Below are positions 6,938 through 16,560 of a stretch of DNA of 64,000 bases, piece by piece. The DNA lies in NCBI RefSeq assembly GCF_002220095.1, contig NZ_CP022372.1, positions 3,940,501-4,004,500 on the forward strand, in the 5' to 3' direction. The position numbers were made by a program, and so were the translations under genes. Numbering within the stretch: position 1 is the stretch's first letter; every line of letters starts with the position of its first letter. The DNA is from Bosea sp. AS-1. GTDB lineage: Bacteria > Pseudomonadota > Alphaproteobacteria > Rhizobiales > Beijerinckiaceae. The notes beneath the pieces are model-generated. The model was given only the letters and a program-made list of their open reading frames with translations, made no database searches and was not told the origin of the DNA.

Positions 6938-9583
6938 ATGCGTACCGAAGATGCTCCGCTGATCCGCCTCGAGGATTACCGCCCGTCCGACTGGCTGATC
7001 GACACGGTCGATCTCGACATCAACCTGCAGCCGACGAAAACGCGCGTGCGCTCGCTGCTGAGCCTGCGTCCCAATCCGGCCGGGCAGCCCGGCGCTCCAC
7101 TGGTCCTCGACGGCGACGAACTCTCCCTCAAGGCGATCAGCCTGGACGGGACGCCGCTCGACGCGTCCGCCTATGCGGCAAGCCCGCAGGCGCTGACGAT
7201 TCACGCGCCGCCGCAGCGCGGCTTCAACCTGACCATCGAGACGGAGATCGACCCCTCGGCGAACACCAAGCTGATGGGGCTCTATCGCTCGTCGAAGGTC
7301 TATTGCACGCAGTGCGAGGCGGACGGCTTCCGCCGCATCACCTATTTCCTCGACCGGCCGGACGTGATGAGCGTCTACACGGTGCGCCTGGAGGCAGCGA
7401 AGGCCGAGGCACCGGTGCTGCTCTCCAACGGCAATCTTGTCGCCACCGGCGAGGTTCCCGGCAGCGACCGGCATTTCGCCATGTGGCACGACCCGCATCC
7501 CAAGCCGGCCTATCTCTTCGCGCTGGTGGGCGGGGCGCTCGACCATGTCCGTCAGGACTATGTCACCGCCGACGGCCACAAGGTCGAGCTTGCCGTCTAT
7601 GTCGAGCCGGGCAAGGCGGATCGCGCCGGCTGGGCGCTGGATTCTCTGGTGCGCTGCATGCGCTGGGACGAGCAGGTCTTCGGCCGCAATTACGATCTCG
7701 ACGTGTTCAACGTCGTCGCCGTGTCGGACTTCAACATGGGGGCGATGGAGAACAAGGGCCTCAACATCTTCAACGACAAATACGTCCTCGCCGACCCGCA
7801 GACGGCGACCGATGGCGACTACGCCTCGATCGAGGCGATCATCGCGCATGAGTATTTCCACAACTGGACCGGCAACCGCATCACCTGCCGCGACTGGTTC
7901 CAGCTCTGCCTGAAGGAAGGCCTGACCGTCTTCCGCGACCAGGAATTCTCCTCCGACGAGCGCTCGCGCCCGGTGAAGCGCATCGCCGATGTCCGCACCC
8001 TGCGCTCGACCCAGTTTTCGGAGGATGCCGGCCCCCTCGCCCACCCGGTCCGGCCGCGCGCCTATAAGGAAATCAATAACTTCTACACGCCGACGGTCTA
8101 CGAGAAGGGTGCGGAGGTCATCCGCATGCTCAAGGTGCTGATCGGCGACGACGCCTTCAAGCGCGGCATGGACCTCTATTTCGAGCGCTGCGACGGCACC
8201 GCCGCGACGATCGAGGAATTCCTCGCCTGCTTCGCGGAAAGCTCGGGCAAGGATCTCGCCCATTTCGCACGCTGGTACGAGCAGGCCGGCACGCCGACCA
8301 TCGTCGCCTCCGGTCGCTACGACGCCGCGACGCAGCGCTACACGCTCGATCTGGCGCAAAGCACGCCCCCGACGCCCGGCCAGATCGAGAAGGAGCCGAT
8401 GGTTCTGCCCGTCAAGCTCGGCCTCGTCGGCGCTGCGGGCGACCTGCCGCTGAAGACGCGGTCCAATGCCTATGCGGGCGACGGGCTGGTGGTGCTCGAC
8501 AGCGCCTCGCTTTCCGTCACCTTCGAGGGCGTGTCGGAGGCACCGATCCCGTCGCTGATGCGCGGCTTCTCCGCGCCGGCGCGACTGGAACTCGACCTTT
8601 CCGACGCCGATCTCGTTCGGCAGTTCTCGGCCGACAGCGATTCCTTCAACCGCTGGCAGGCCCTGCAGAGCATCGCAACGCGCGCCCTCGTCGCCGCCGG
8701 CAAGCCGGGGGCGGACCGCGGCACACTCTCCCGGACTGCAGCGGCCCTCGGCCAGGCGCTTGACGGCTTCCTGCAGGCGGATGCGCTGAACGACCCGGCC
8801 TTCGCGGCGCAGGTGCTGCGCCTGCCCGCTCCAGCCGATATCGCCCGCGAGATCGGCCGGGATGTCGATCCGGATGCGATCTTCACCGCCCACCGCACCT
8901 TGTCGACCGCGATCGGCACGGCTCTGCTGCCCCGACTGCCAGGCCTGCGGCAGGCGCTGGAGACGAAGGGACCGTACAAGGCGGATGCTGCCTCGGCCGG
9001 GCGGCGGGCGTTGCGCAACGAATTGCTCGGCCTTGCCGCACTCGCCGCGCCCGAGGATGGCGCGGCGCTGTGCGAACGGCAATTCGAGACGGGCGACAAC
9101 CTGACCGACCGGCTGGCGGCGCTGGCGGCCATGACGCTGATCCCTGGCGAACGGCGCGAGCGGCTGATCACGCGCTTCGCGGAGACGTATGCCAGCGAAC
9201 CCCTCGTGCTCGACAAATGGCTGATGGCGCAGGCCCTCATTGCCGAGCCGGAAACGCTGCAACGGGTCAAGCGGCTGATGCAGCACCCCGCCTTCTCGCT
9301 CGGCAACCCGAACCGGGTGCGAGCGCTGATCGGCGGGTTCGCCGCCAATCTGACCCAGTTCAACCGGGCCGACGGCGAGGGCTATGGCTTCGTCGCCGAT
9401 ATCGTCGTCGCGCTCGACAGGACGAACCCGCAGGTCGCCTCGCGCCTGCTCGGCTCGTTCAAGAGCTGGCGGATGCTGGAGCCCGGCCGCAGGCGGCTGG
9501 CACAGGAGGCGCTCGGCATGGTGGCGCGCACGCCGAACCTCTCTCGCGACGTCTCGGACATCGCCGAGCGGGCGCTGGCCTGA
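6938..9583 (+). CDS. pepN: aminopeptidase N (M1 family)
   Basis: An 881-residue zinc aminopeptidase of the E. coli PepN type, removing N-terminal residues from peptides in the cytoplasm. The substrate-binding GAMEN motif is at 268-272, the zinc site HEYFH at 304-308 with third ligand E327, and the spacing equals that of E. coli PepN. The C-terminal half is the DUF3458-type domain. The ATG at 6938 was chosen because the protein then begins MRTEDAPLIRLEDYRPSDW, the usual family N-terminus; the frame is open upstream but its translation is unlike any PepN. It stands alone, 64 bases after the CDF gene. Confidence 0.97.
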   Translation: MRTEDAPLIRLEDYRPSDWLIDTVDLDINLQPTKTRVRSLLSLRPNPAGQPGAPLVLDGDELSLKAISLDGTPLDASAYAASPQALTIHAPPQRGFNLTIETEIDPSANTKLMGLYRSSKVYCTQCEADGFRRITYFLDRPDVMSVYTVRLEAAKAEAPVLLSNGNLVATGEVPGSDRHFAMWHDPHPKPAYLFALVGGALDHVRQDYVTADGHKVELAVYVEPGKADRAGWALDSLVRCMRWDEQVFGRNYDLDVFNVVAVSDFNMGAMENKGLNIFNDKYVLADPQTATDGDYASIEAIIAHEYFHNWTGNRITCRDWFQLCLKEGLTVFRDQEFSSDERSRPVKRIADVRTLRSTQFSEDAGPLAHPVRPRAYKEINNFYTPTVYEKGAEVIRMLKVLIGDDAFKRGMDLYFERCDGTAATIEEFLACFAESSGKDLAHFARWYEQAGTPTIVASGRYDAATQRYTLDLAQSTPPTPGQIEKEPMVLPVKLGLVGAAGDLPLKTRSNAYAGDGLVVLDSASLSVTFEGVSEAPIPSLMRGFSAPARLELDLSDADLVRQFSADSDSFNRWQALQSIATRALVAAGKPGADRGTLSRTAAALGQALDGFLQADALNDPAFAAQVLRLPAPADIAREIGRDVDPDAIFTAHRTLSTAIGTALLPRLPGLRQALETKGPYKADAASAGRRALRNELLGLAALAAPEDGAALCERQFETGDNLTDRLAALAAMTLIPGERRERLITRFAETYASEPLVLDKWLMAQALIAEPETLQRVKRLMQHPAFSLGNPNRVRALIGGFAANLTQFNRADGEGYGFVADIVVALDRTNPQVASRLLGSFKSWRMLEPGRRRLAQEALGMVARTPNLSRDVSDIAERALA

Positions 9584-9796
9584 GTGGTTAACGGCAGCGC
9601 GACAAAAAAGTTAACGTTCCATTACCCGCACAGGATTCATTTGAGCGATCCCTACAACCATTAGGCGCATTCTGCATAGTTGACTCAACTCAAGGCTAGA
9701 CAAACCGAGTCGCCCGGATTCAACTGACGATGATTCGCGGGGATGCGGCACGTCTCCCGATCTTACTGACGGTAAAGTTCCGAAGGGGGACCGGGC
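9584..9796 (+). promoter_or_regulatory. pleC upstream region with CtrA-like box and five GANTC sites
   Basis: This 213-base region holds five GANTC (CcrM methylation) sites at 9634-9638, 9682-9686, 9707-9711, 9717-9721 and 9732-9736, that is five within 103 bases. A near-consensus CtrA box TTAA-N7-TTAC lies at 9611-9625, next to a GTTAAC repeat at 9587-9592 and 9610-9615. The ribosome site AAGGGGG precedes the ATG at 9797. The arrangement suggests cell-cycle-linked transcription of the kinase. Confidence 0.6.
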
Positions 9797-12085
9797 ATGT
9801 CGCGTGCCAACGCGGATTGCGCATCCGTGCGCGCCGATACGATTCTGGGTGTAGCGCGCTCGCTCACCCACCCGTTGTATCAGCGTTTCGAGAGCTTCGA
9901 GCCGGCCTTTCGCACAGCGATCCCGGTGCTCGTCGGGCTTTTCATCGTCATCCTGAGCGCCGGCGCGGCGATCCAGACCTCGGCGCTGCGTGACGATGCG
10001 CTCCTCGACGCCACTGGCGACATGGAGGTCATCTCCGCTCTGATCGCCCGCGAGCTCGACAGCGGCATCCAGGCCGGCAAGGAGCCGGGCGCCGTTCTCG
10101 CGACCGTCGCCTCCAAGCACATCGCCTCCCGCGGCCGCATCGTCCATGTCAGCGGCGCCGACGGCCGTGTCATCGCCAGCGAACCCGCCATCGGCCAGAC
10201 GCCGCGCACGCTGGTCGACTTCCTCGGCCAGACCCAGCCTCTCACCGTCTTCGGCGACCGTGCCGGCGTGATGCGCATCACCCTGCCCGGAGGCCCGGAA
10301 GTCCTCGCCATCGTCCGCAACCTCGCCGGCCCGCTCGGGCAGGTCGCGGTGCTCCAGCCGGTCTCCCGCGCCCTCTCGATCTGGCAGGACCGGCGCACGA
10401 GCCTCGGCATCCTGTTCGGCACCGCCGGAGCCGTGCTCGCGATCACGACACTCGCCTTCATGCTGCAATCGAAGCGCGCCAGCGCCGCCGACCAGGATTG
10501 CGACTGCGTGCGCGAGCGCATCGACACCGCGCTCAACCGCGGCCATTGCGGGCTGTGGGACTGGGACCTTGCCCGCGGCCGGATCTACTGGTCGGACTCG
10601 ATGTATGCCCTGCTCGGCTACGACCGCCGCGGCGAATACATGTCCTTCGGCGAGGTGATGAGCTTCATCCACCACGAGGACGTCGATCTCTACGCGCTGG
10701 CCGATGCGATCAGCCGGGGCGAGACCAGCCATATCGACCAGGATTTTCGCGTCCGCAACGTCGACGGTGAATGGATCTGGCTGAAGGCCCGCGCCGAGCT
10801 CGTCATCGACCGCCGCACCCACTCGCACCATCTCGTCGGCATCGTCGTCGACATCTCCGAGCAGCGCCGCATGGCCGAGCGCACCGCCACCGCCGATGCC
10901 CGCCTGCGCGACGCGGTCGAGGCGATCTCGGAAGCCTTCGTGCTCTGGGATTCGGAGAACCGCCTGGTACTCTGCAACGCCAAGTACCAACAGCTTCACC
11001 AGATCGCGCCCGAGATGCTGCTGACTGGCACCAGCCATGACGAGATCATGGTGCTGAGCGCCCAGCCCCATATCGACCGCGAGCCCGTGCGCACGCTGCG
11101 TGGCTCGGCCTCCTATGAGGCCCGCCTGTCGGATGGGCGCTGGCTGCAGATCAATGGCCGCCGCACCAAGGATGGTGGCTCGGTCTCAGTCGGCACCGAC
11201 ATCACCAAGCTCAAGCAGCAGGAGGAACGGCTGACGCAGTCCGAACATCAGCTCCTGATGCACGTCACCGATCTCAAGGCCTCGCGCCAGAAGCTGGAAG
11301 CGCAAGCCCAGCAACTGGCCGACCTCGCCGAGCGCTATCTCGAGCAGAAGGCGGCGGCAGAGAGCGCCAACCGCGCCAAGTCCGAATTCCTCGCCAATAT
11401 GAGCCATGAGCTGCGCACGCCGCTCAACGCCATCATCGGCTTCTCCGAGATCATGGAAGGCGGGATGTTCGGCCCGCTCGGCGATAAATACACCGACTAT
11501 GTCCGCGACATCCGCTCCAGCGGCGGGTACCTGCTCGGCATCATCGACGACATCCTCGACATGTCGCGCATCGAATCCGGCAAGATGCGGCTGGAACGCA
11601 GCGAGATCGCGCTCGGTCCGGTGCTGGACGAGGCCGTCCGCAAGGTGCAGCCGGAGATGGAGCGCAAGCAGCTTGCCTTCTCCGTCGAGGGGCCGACCGA
11701 CACCCATATCGAGGCCGATCCGCACGCGCTCTACCAGATCCTCGGCAACCTGCTCGACAACGCTGTCAAGTTCACGCCGGAAGGCGGGCGGATCGCGGTG
11801 CGCACGCGCCACGTCCCCGGCGCCATCAACATCTTCATCGAAGATACCGGCATCGGCATCCCGAAGGAGAAGATCGACCGGGTCGGCCGTCCGTTCGAGC
11901 AGGTCGAAGGCGACCTGGTGCGCAGCTACAAGGGCTCGGGGCTGGGTCTCGCCATCGCCCGCTCGCTGACGGAGCTGCATGGCGGCTCGCTTCGGCTGCG
12001 CTCCGCGATGGGTGCCGGAACCGTCGTCATGGTGCATCTGCCGCTCGACGGTGGCACCGGACGGGTCACCGCCGAGGCGGCGTAG
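9797..12085 (+). CDS. pleC: PleC-type membrane sensor histidine kinase with two PAS domains
   Basis: A 762-residue histidine kinase. Two membrane helices (about 41-60 and 203-223) bracket a ~140-residue periplasmic domain. Then come PAS domains at ~245-360 and ~370-475, a coiled-coil linker, the HisKA box FLANMSHELRTPLNAIIGFS with phospho-acceptor H537, and a HATPase domain (N box near GNLLDNAVKFTPEGG, G boxes near EDTGIGIP and GSGLGLAIA). This H box is that of the PleC/DivJ/PdhS group that controls DivK phosphorylation. Position next to glnE matches what I recall for rhizobial pleC. The upstream CcrM/CtrA signals agree with a cell-cycle role. PleC versus another PdhS-type kinase is inference. 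Confidence 0.8.
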   Translation: MSRANADCASVRADTILGVARSLTHPLYQRFESFEPAFRTAIPVLVGLFIVILSAGAAIQTSALRDDALLDATGDMEVISALIARELDSGIQAGKEPGAVLATVASKHIASRGRIVHVSGADGRVIASEPAIGQTPRTLVDFLGQTQPLTVFGDRAGVMRITLPGGPEVLAIVRNLAGPLGQVAVLQPVSRALSIWQDRRTSLGILFGTAGAVLAITTLAFMLQSKRASAADQDCDCVRERIDTALNRGHCGLWDWDLARGRIYWSDSMYALLGYDRRGEYMSFGEVMSFIHHEDVDLYALADAISRGETSHIDQDFRVRNVDGEWIWLKARAELVIDRRTHSHHLVGIVVDISEQRRMAERTATADARLRDAVEAISEAFVLWDSENRLVLCNAKYQQLHQIAPEMLLTGTSHDEIMVLSAQPHIDREPVRTLRGSASYEARLSDGRWLQINGRRTKDGGSVSVGTDITKLKQQEERLTQSEHQLLMHVTDLKASRQKLEAQAQQLADLAERYLEQKAAAESANRAKSEFLANMSHELRTPLNAIIGFSEIMEGGMFGPLGDKYTDYVRDIRSSGGYLLGIIDDILDMSRIESGKMRLERSEIALGPVLDEAVRKVQPEMERKQLAFSVEGPTDTHIEADPHALYQILGNLLDNAVKFTPEGGRIAVRTRHVPGAINIFIEDTGIGIPKEKIDRVGRPFEQVEGDLVRSYKGSGLGLAIARSLTELHGGSLRLRSAMGAGTVVMVHLPLDGGTGRVTAEAA

Positions 12086-12088
12086 ACT

Positions 12089-15052
12089 TCAACCCGCCCG
12101 CGCCTGCCCCAGCACACGCGTGAAGATCGCGCGAACGCCGGCGCGGACTTCGTCGAGCTCCGCCTTCAGCACCTTCACATCCGGGCGGCCCACTGCCGTC
12201 GCGATCCGCTGCAGCACGCGGGGCGGCACCGCCTTGGGATCGAAAGCTTCCTCCACCGTGAAGCGCTGCCAGAGCTGAACGTCGCCGATCAGGCGATGCG
12301 CCTCCAGCAGGGCTGAGGCGTCCGCCTCCGAAAGCAGCCCGGCGGCGCGCGCCGCCACGAAGACCGAAGCCGTGTCGTTGACGATCAGCGAAGGGTGCGC
12401 GCTGGCATGAGCGAGCAGCAGGAACTGGGCAAGGAAGTCGAGATCGGTCAGGCCGCCGGCAGCGAGCTTCAGATCCCAGGGATTCTTCTCGCCCTTCTCC
12501 TTCGCAATAAGCGCGCGCATCTCCGCAACGGCCGTCGCGACCTTGGCCGGGTCGCGCTTGCGGGCAAGGATGGCGCGGATTGACGCTTCCGCGCGCTGTG
12601 CCAGCCCGGCATCGCCAGCGACGACGCGGGCGCGGGTCAGCGCCATCTCCTCCCAGATCTCGGCCTCGCCGGTGTGATAGGCCTCAAAGCCGGCGAATTG
12701 CGTCGCGGCCGGGCTTTTGTTGCCGGTCGGACGCAGGCGCATGTCGACCTGATAGAGCGTGCCGCGCCGCGTCGGCACCGTCAGCGCCGCGACGAGGCGC
12801 TGGGTAAAGCGGACATGCCAGGTGACGGGATCGAGGCTCCTGGCGCCGTCGCTGCCGCCGGCCTCCTCGGGCCGGTCGTAGAGCAGGATCAGGTCGAGGT
12901 CCGATGAGGGCGTGAGCTCGCCAGCGCCCAGACGACCGAGCCCGAGCACCACCGTTTCCGCCCCCGAAATAACGCCATGCTCTTCCGCGAAGGACCGGCG
13001 CGTATCGGCGAAGGCGACGCGCAGGCAGGCCTCAGCGACCGCGCAATAGGCCTGCCCTGCTCCTTGCGCCGGATAGACGCCGGAAAGCAGCCGCGCGCCG
13101 ACCAGGAAATTCTCCTGTCGTGCCGCATCGCGCAGGCGATCGAGCCCGTCCTCGACGCTCGGCGGCGGCGCGCCGACATAGTTGCGGATGCGACGCTCCA
13201 GCGCCTCGACATCCAGCACTGCCTGCCCGAAGGCGGGGTCGATGACGCCGTCGAGCACATGCGGATGAAGCGCCGCGACCTTGGCGAGGCGCGGCGCGCT
13301 GCCGAGAATCTCGGCGAAAAGCGTCAACAGGGAATCGTGCGAGCGCAGCAGCGTCAGCAATTCGACCGCAGCCGGCATGCGGACGAAGGCATTGTCGAGA
13401 TGGGCGAGCGCGCCATCGGGATCGGCCGTACGGCCGAGCGCGACCAGCAATGCCGGCGTCAGCTCGGTCAGCACCTCGCGGGCACGGGCGCTGGTGACGG
13501 CGGGCCGGCGGCCGAAATGCCAGCCGCGCACTGTCTCGGCTGCCGTTATACCATCGCGGAAGCCGAGTTTGCCGAGCGTTTCGACCGTCTCTGGATCGGG
13601 CTCCGAGCCAGTGAAGCTCAGCGTCCCGGCTTCGGAGGCGAGGCTCGGACCCTCCTCGAACAGCAGGGCATAGTGGCCTTCGATCCGCCTGGCATGGGCG
13701 GTCAACTCCTTGCCGAAGGCGGCGGCGTTGGCATAGCCGCAGAAGCGGGCAAAGGCCTCGAGATCGCCAGCGGCCTTGGGCAGGGTCTGGGTCTGCTCGT
13801 CATCGCGCATCTGCAGGCGATGCTCGACGGTCCGCAGCCAGCGATAGGATTCGGAGAGCTCGTCGCGCGCCTGCGGCGTGATCCAGCCCTCGTTCGTCAG
13901 CTCCTTCAACATGTCGAGCGTGCGCGGGCCCCGCAGGGCCGGGCGCCGACCGCCAAAGACGAGCTGCTGGGTCTGGACGAAGAACTCGATCTCGCGGATG
14001 CCGCCGCGGCCGAGCTTCACGTTGTGGCCAGCGACCGCGATCGTCTCATGGCCCTTCACCGTCTGGATCTGCCGCTTCATCGCATGAATGTCGGCGATGG
14101 TGGCGAAGTCGAAATACTTGCGCCAGATGAAGGGCGAGAGATCCTTGAGGAAGCGCTGGCCGAGCTCGGCATCGCCCGCGATCGGGCGCGCCTTGATCAT
14201 GGCAGCCCGTTCCCAGTTCTGGCCGACCGTCTCGTAATAGGAATAGGCGCTGGGCAGCGCGATCGCGACATGGGTCGAGGCCGGGTCGGGCCGCAGGCGC
14301 AGATCGACGCGGAAGACATAGCCGTCGCCCGTGCGTTCCTGGATAATGCGCGCGATCTGCTGGGTGAGCTTGACGAAGAAGCTCGACGGCTCGCCGACCC
14401 CGGCCGCTTCGGCAGCCTCGGGATCGAAGAAGACGACGATGTCGATGTCGGAGGAATAGTTCAGCTCACCGGCGCCATGCTTGCCCAGTGCCAGCACGAC
14501 GAGACCCGAGCCCGGGCCTGGATTTGCGGGATCGACGAGGTTGATCCGACCGAGATCGGCGGCCTGGCGCAGGACGTGGTCGGTTGCGAGGCGTACGGCC
14601 ATGTCCGCGGTCGCGGTCAACGCCGCCGTCACCGTCTCGACGTCCCAGACGCCGCCGATATCGGCGAGTGCGATCAGCAACGCCATGGCACGGCGGAAGC
14701 GGCGCAGCTCCCGCATCAGGTCGGTGGTCTCGCAACCGCCCGCGCCGAAAGCGGCAATACCGGCGAGCAGCGTGTCGCGCCGCGCTTCCGGCGCCTCCGT
14801 CAGGCTCGCGAGCAGGCCTTCGGGATCGAAGCGCATCACCTGCGTCAGGAAGGGAGAATGGGCAAGCACGCCCGCCACCAGCTCTGCAGAGCGGGAATTC
14901 GCGGCGAAATGCGCCTGCAGGGCTTCGGCCGCCGCCTCGTCGTGGAGGCGCTCGATCAGCTCGCGCGTCAGCAACGCGTCGACCCTGGCTTTCGCCGGCA
15001 GGACCGGCGCCGCCTCCAGCCTGTCACAGAGCTGCCCCGTCATGTCCGCCAC
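12089..15052 (-). CDS. glnE: bifunctional glutamine synthetase adenylyltransferase/adenylyl-removing enzyme
   Basis: GlnE adds or removes AMP on glutamine synthetase in response to PII signals. The 987 residues hold two nucleotidyltransferase domains, each with the G-S-x-D-x-D type motif: N-terminal (removing) ELNYSSDIDIVVFFD at ~196-210, and C-terminal (adding) ELTPSSDLDLILLYD around residue 715. Length is the family norm. It starts 5 bases after the stop of the upstream histidine kinase gene, so it is the last gene of the degP-regulator-kinase-glnE series. It converges with pleC with only 3 bases between stop codons, leaving no room for a classical terminator. Confidence 0.96.
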   Translation of the reverse strand: MADMTGQLCDRLEAAPVLPAKARVDALLTRELIERLHDEAAAEALQAHFAANSRSAELVAGVLAHSPFLTQVMRFDPEGLLASLTEAPEARRDTLLAGIAAFGAGGCETTDLMRELRRFRRAMALLIALADIGGVWDVETVTAALTATADMAVRLATDHVLRQAADLGRINLVDPANPGPGSGLVVLALGKHGAGELNYSSDIDIVVFFDPEAAEAAGVGEPSSFFVKLTQQIARIIQERTGDGYVFRVDLRLRPDPASTHVAIALPSAYSYYETVGQNWERAAMIKARPIAGDAELGQRFLKDLSPFIWRKYFDFATIADIHAMKRQIQTVKGHETIAVAGHNVKLGRGGIREIEFFVQTQQLVFGGRRPALRGPRTLDMLKELTNEGWITPQARDELSESYRWLRTVEHRLQMRDDEQTQTLPKAAGDLEAFARFCGYANAAAFGKELTAHARRIEGHYALLFEEGPSLASEAGTLSFTGSEPDPETVETLGKLGFRDGITAAETVRGWHFGRRPAVTSARAREVLTELTPALLVALGRTADPDGALAHLDNAFVRMPAAVELLTLLRSHDSLLTLFAEILGSAPRLAKVAALHPHVLDGVIDPAFGQAVLDVEALERRIRNYVGAPPPSVEDGLDRLRDAARQENFLVGARLLSGVYPAQGAGQAYCAVAEACLRVAFADTRRSFAEEHGVISGAETVVLGLGRLGAGELTPSSDLDLILLYDRPEEAGGSDGARSLDPVTWHVRFTQRLVAALTVPTRRGTLYQVDMRLRPTGNKSPAATQFAGFEAYHTGEAEIWEEMALTRARVVAGDAGLAQRAEASIRAILARKRDPAKVATAVAEMRALIAKEKGEKNPWDLKLAAGGLTDLDFLAQFLLLAHASAHPSLIVNDTASVFVAARAAGLLSEADASALLEAHRLIGDVQLWQRFTVEEAFDPKAVPPRVLQRIATAVGRPDVKVLKAELDEVRAGVRAIFTRVLGQARAG

Positions 15053-15057
15053 TCCCG

Positions 15058-16560
15058 TCAGAGGGACGGCACGCCAGCAGGGTTTGGCTCGGCTGTCGAG
15101 GTTGCAGGGCCGGGCGGCGGCAGCGTTTCCACAGGCTTGGACTCAACGACCGGCAGAGCGATCACGGTGCGCAGCCCCGGTGCATTGTCCTCCAGCCGAA
15201 GCTGGCCGCCATGCAGCCGCACGACGCCGGCCACCATCGACAGCCCCAGCCCGAAACCCGGCTTGCTGCGGCTGGCGTCGAGCCTGACGAAACGATCGAG
15301 CACCCGGCCGCGATCGGCCTCGGGAATGCCGGCACCATGATCGGCGACCGAAAGCTCGATTTCACCGTTGATGCGACACGCGGAGACGGTGACGGTCGCC
15401 TCTCCGCCATTCTCCGGCTGGCCATATTTCAGGGCGTTGTCGACGAGATTGGCGAGCGCCTGGCCGATCAACTCGCGATTACCGAAAATGTGCAGACCGG
15501 GCGCGACGTCGCTGACGAGGGTCAGCCCCGCCTCCTCCGCCAGCGGCTCGTAGAGTTCGGCGACGCTCGAGACGATCTCCGACAGGTCGAGCTCATCCAT
15601 GTTTTCGCTGATCCGCCCGGCTTCGAGCCGCGCGATCATCAGCAGCGCATTGAAGACGCGGATGAGGTTATCCGCCTCCTCGATCGCACCATCGAGCGCG
15701 GTACGCAGCTCATCGGGCGATTTGGCCGTGCGCAATGCCTCCTCGGCCTTGTTGCGCAGGCGCGTCAGCGGGGTCTTGAGGTCGTGGGCGATGTTGTCGG
15801 TGACCTGCTGCATACCCGCCATCAGCTCGCCGATGCGGTCGAGCATGGCGTTGAGGTTGAGCGCGAGGCGATCAAGCTCGTCTCCGGTGCCAGCGATCGC
15901 GAGCCGCCCCTTGAGATCGCCTTCCATGATGCCGTGGGCGGTCTCGGACATGCCGTCGATCCGGCTGAGCACGCGGCGCGCCACGAACCAGCTCGCGAAG
16001 CAACCCAGGATGACGACGAGCGCCAACGACCAGCCGATCGCCCGGCGGATCACCGTGCCGAGCCGCTCACGCTCCTCGACATCACGCCCCACCAGCAGGC
16101 GGAATCCGGCCGGCAATACGAAGACGCGCACGATGGCACGGCTCGGGCGGTCGATCGCCTCGCTGGTGCGGGCATATTCGATCTCGCTTTCGCCGGTCTT
16201 GTCGAGCGTGCCGGGTGGGATGGCCTCGACATTGCCGGCTACGCGCTCGCCGACCGGCGTCGTCACCAGATAGAGCGAGGCGCCCGGGCCACGCGACCGG
16301 CGCTCGACGATGTTGACCAGGCGGCGGATGCCACCCTGGCGCGCCTGTTCCGCCAAACCCTGGATTTCCGCGTCGATGGTCGAGCGGATCTGATCGTTCA
16401 GCAGGCGCTGCGCGTTCCAGGCGACATAGCCGAGCACGAAGGCGGCGAAGAGCGCGAAGATGAAGAGGTAGGCCGCGGTCAGCTTGAACGCCGTCGTCCG
16501 GAACAGCGTGGGCAGGAATTTCGAGCGTTTGCGCTGCGGGATCTCAGTGCGCGTTGTCAC
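15058..16560 (-). CDS. HAMP-domain sensor histidine kinase (EnvZ/PhoR-like)
   Basis: A 500-residue inner-membrane kinase. TM1 is at ~27-47 and TM2 at ~173-196; between them is a ~125-residue periplasmic sensor. A HAMP linker follows, then HisKA with phospho-acceptor H259 in NIAHDLKTPLTRLRNK, and a HATPase domain (ALANLVDNALKYG; GFGLGLSMVAGV). The C-terminus has an extra Pro-rich ~30 residues after the kinase core. Its start overlaps the end of the upstream response-regulator gene by 17 bases, indicating translational coupling and a cognate pair. Position beside degP suggests envelope-stress sensing, which is inference. Confidence 0.93.
   Translation of the reverse strand: MTTRTEIPQRKRSKFLPTLFRTTAFKLTAAYLFIFALFAAFVLGYVAWNAQRLLNDQIRSTIDAEIQGLAEQARQGGIRRLVNIVERRSRGPGASLYLVTTPVGERVAGNVEAIPPGTLDKTGESEIEYARTSEAIDRPSRAIVRVFVLPAGFRLLVGRDVEERERLGTVIRRAIGWSLALVVILGCFASWFVARRVLSRIDGMSETAHGIMEGDLKGRLAIAGTGDELDRLALNLNAMLDRIGELMAGMQQVTDNIAHDLKTPLTRLRNKAEEALRTAKSPDELRTALDGAIEEADNLIRVFNALLMIARLEAGRISENMDELDLSEIVSSVAELYEPLAEEAGLTLVSDVAPGLHIFGNRELIGQALANLVDNALKYGQPENGGEATVTVSACRINGEIELSVADHGAGIPEADRGRVLDRFVRLDASRSKPGFGLGLSMVAGVVRLHGGQLRLEDNAPGLRTVIALPVVESKPVETLPPPGPATSTAEPNPAGVPSL

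Noticed and set aside
6863..9286. An 807-codon minus-strand frame opposite pepN
   Set aside because: pepN has intact zinc and GAMEN motifs in its own frame. The antisense product is low-complexity and unlike known proteins.
12977..15340. A 787-codon plus-strand frame opposite glnE
   Set aside because: It is a shadow of glnE, whose two nucleotidyltransferase motifs are both in the minus-strand frame.
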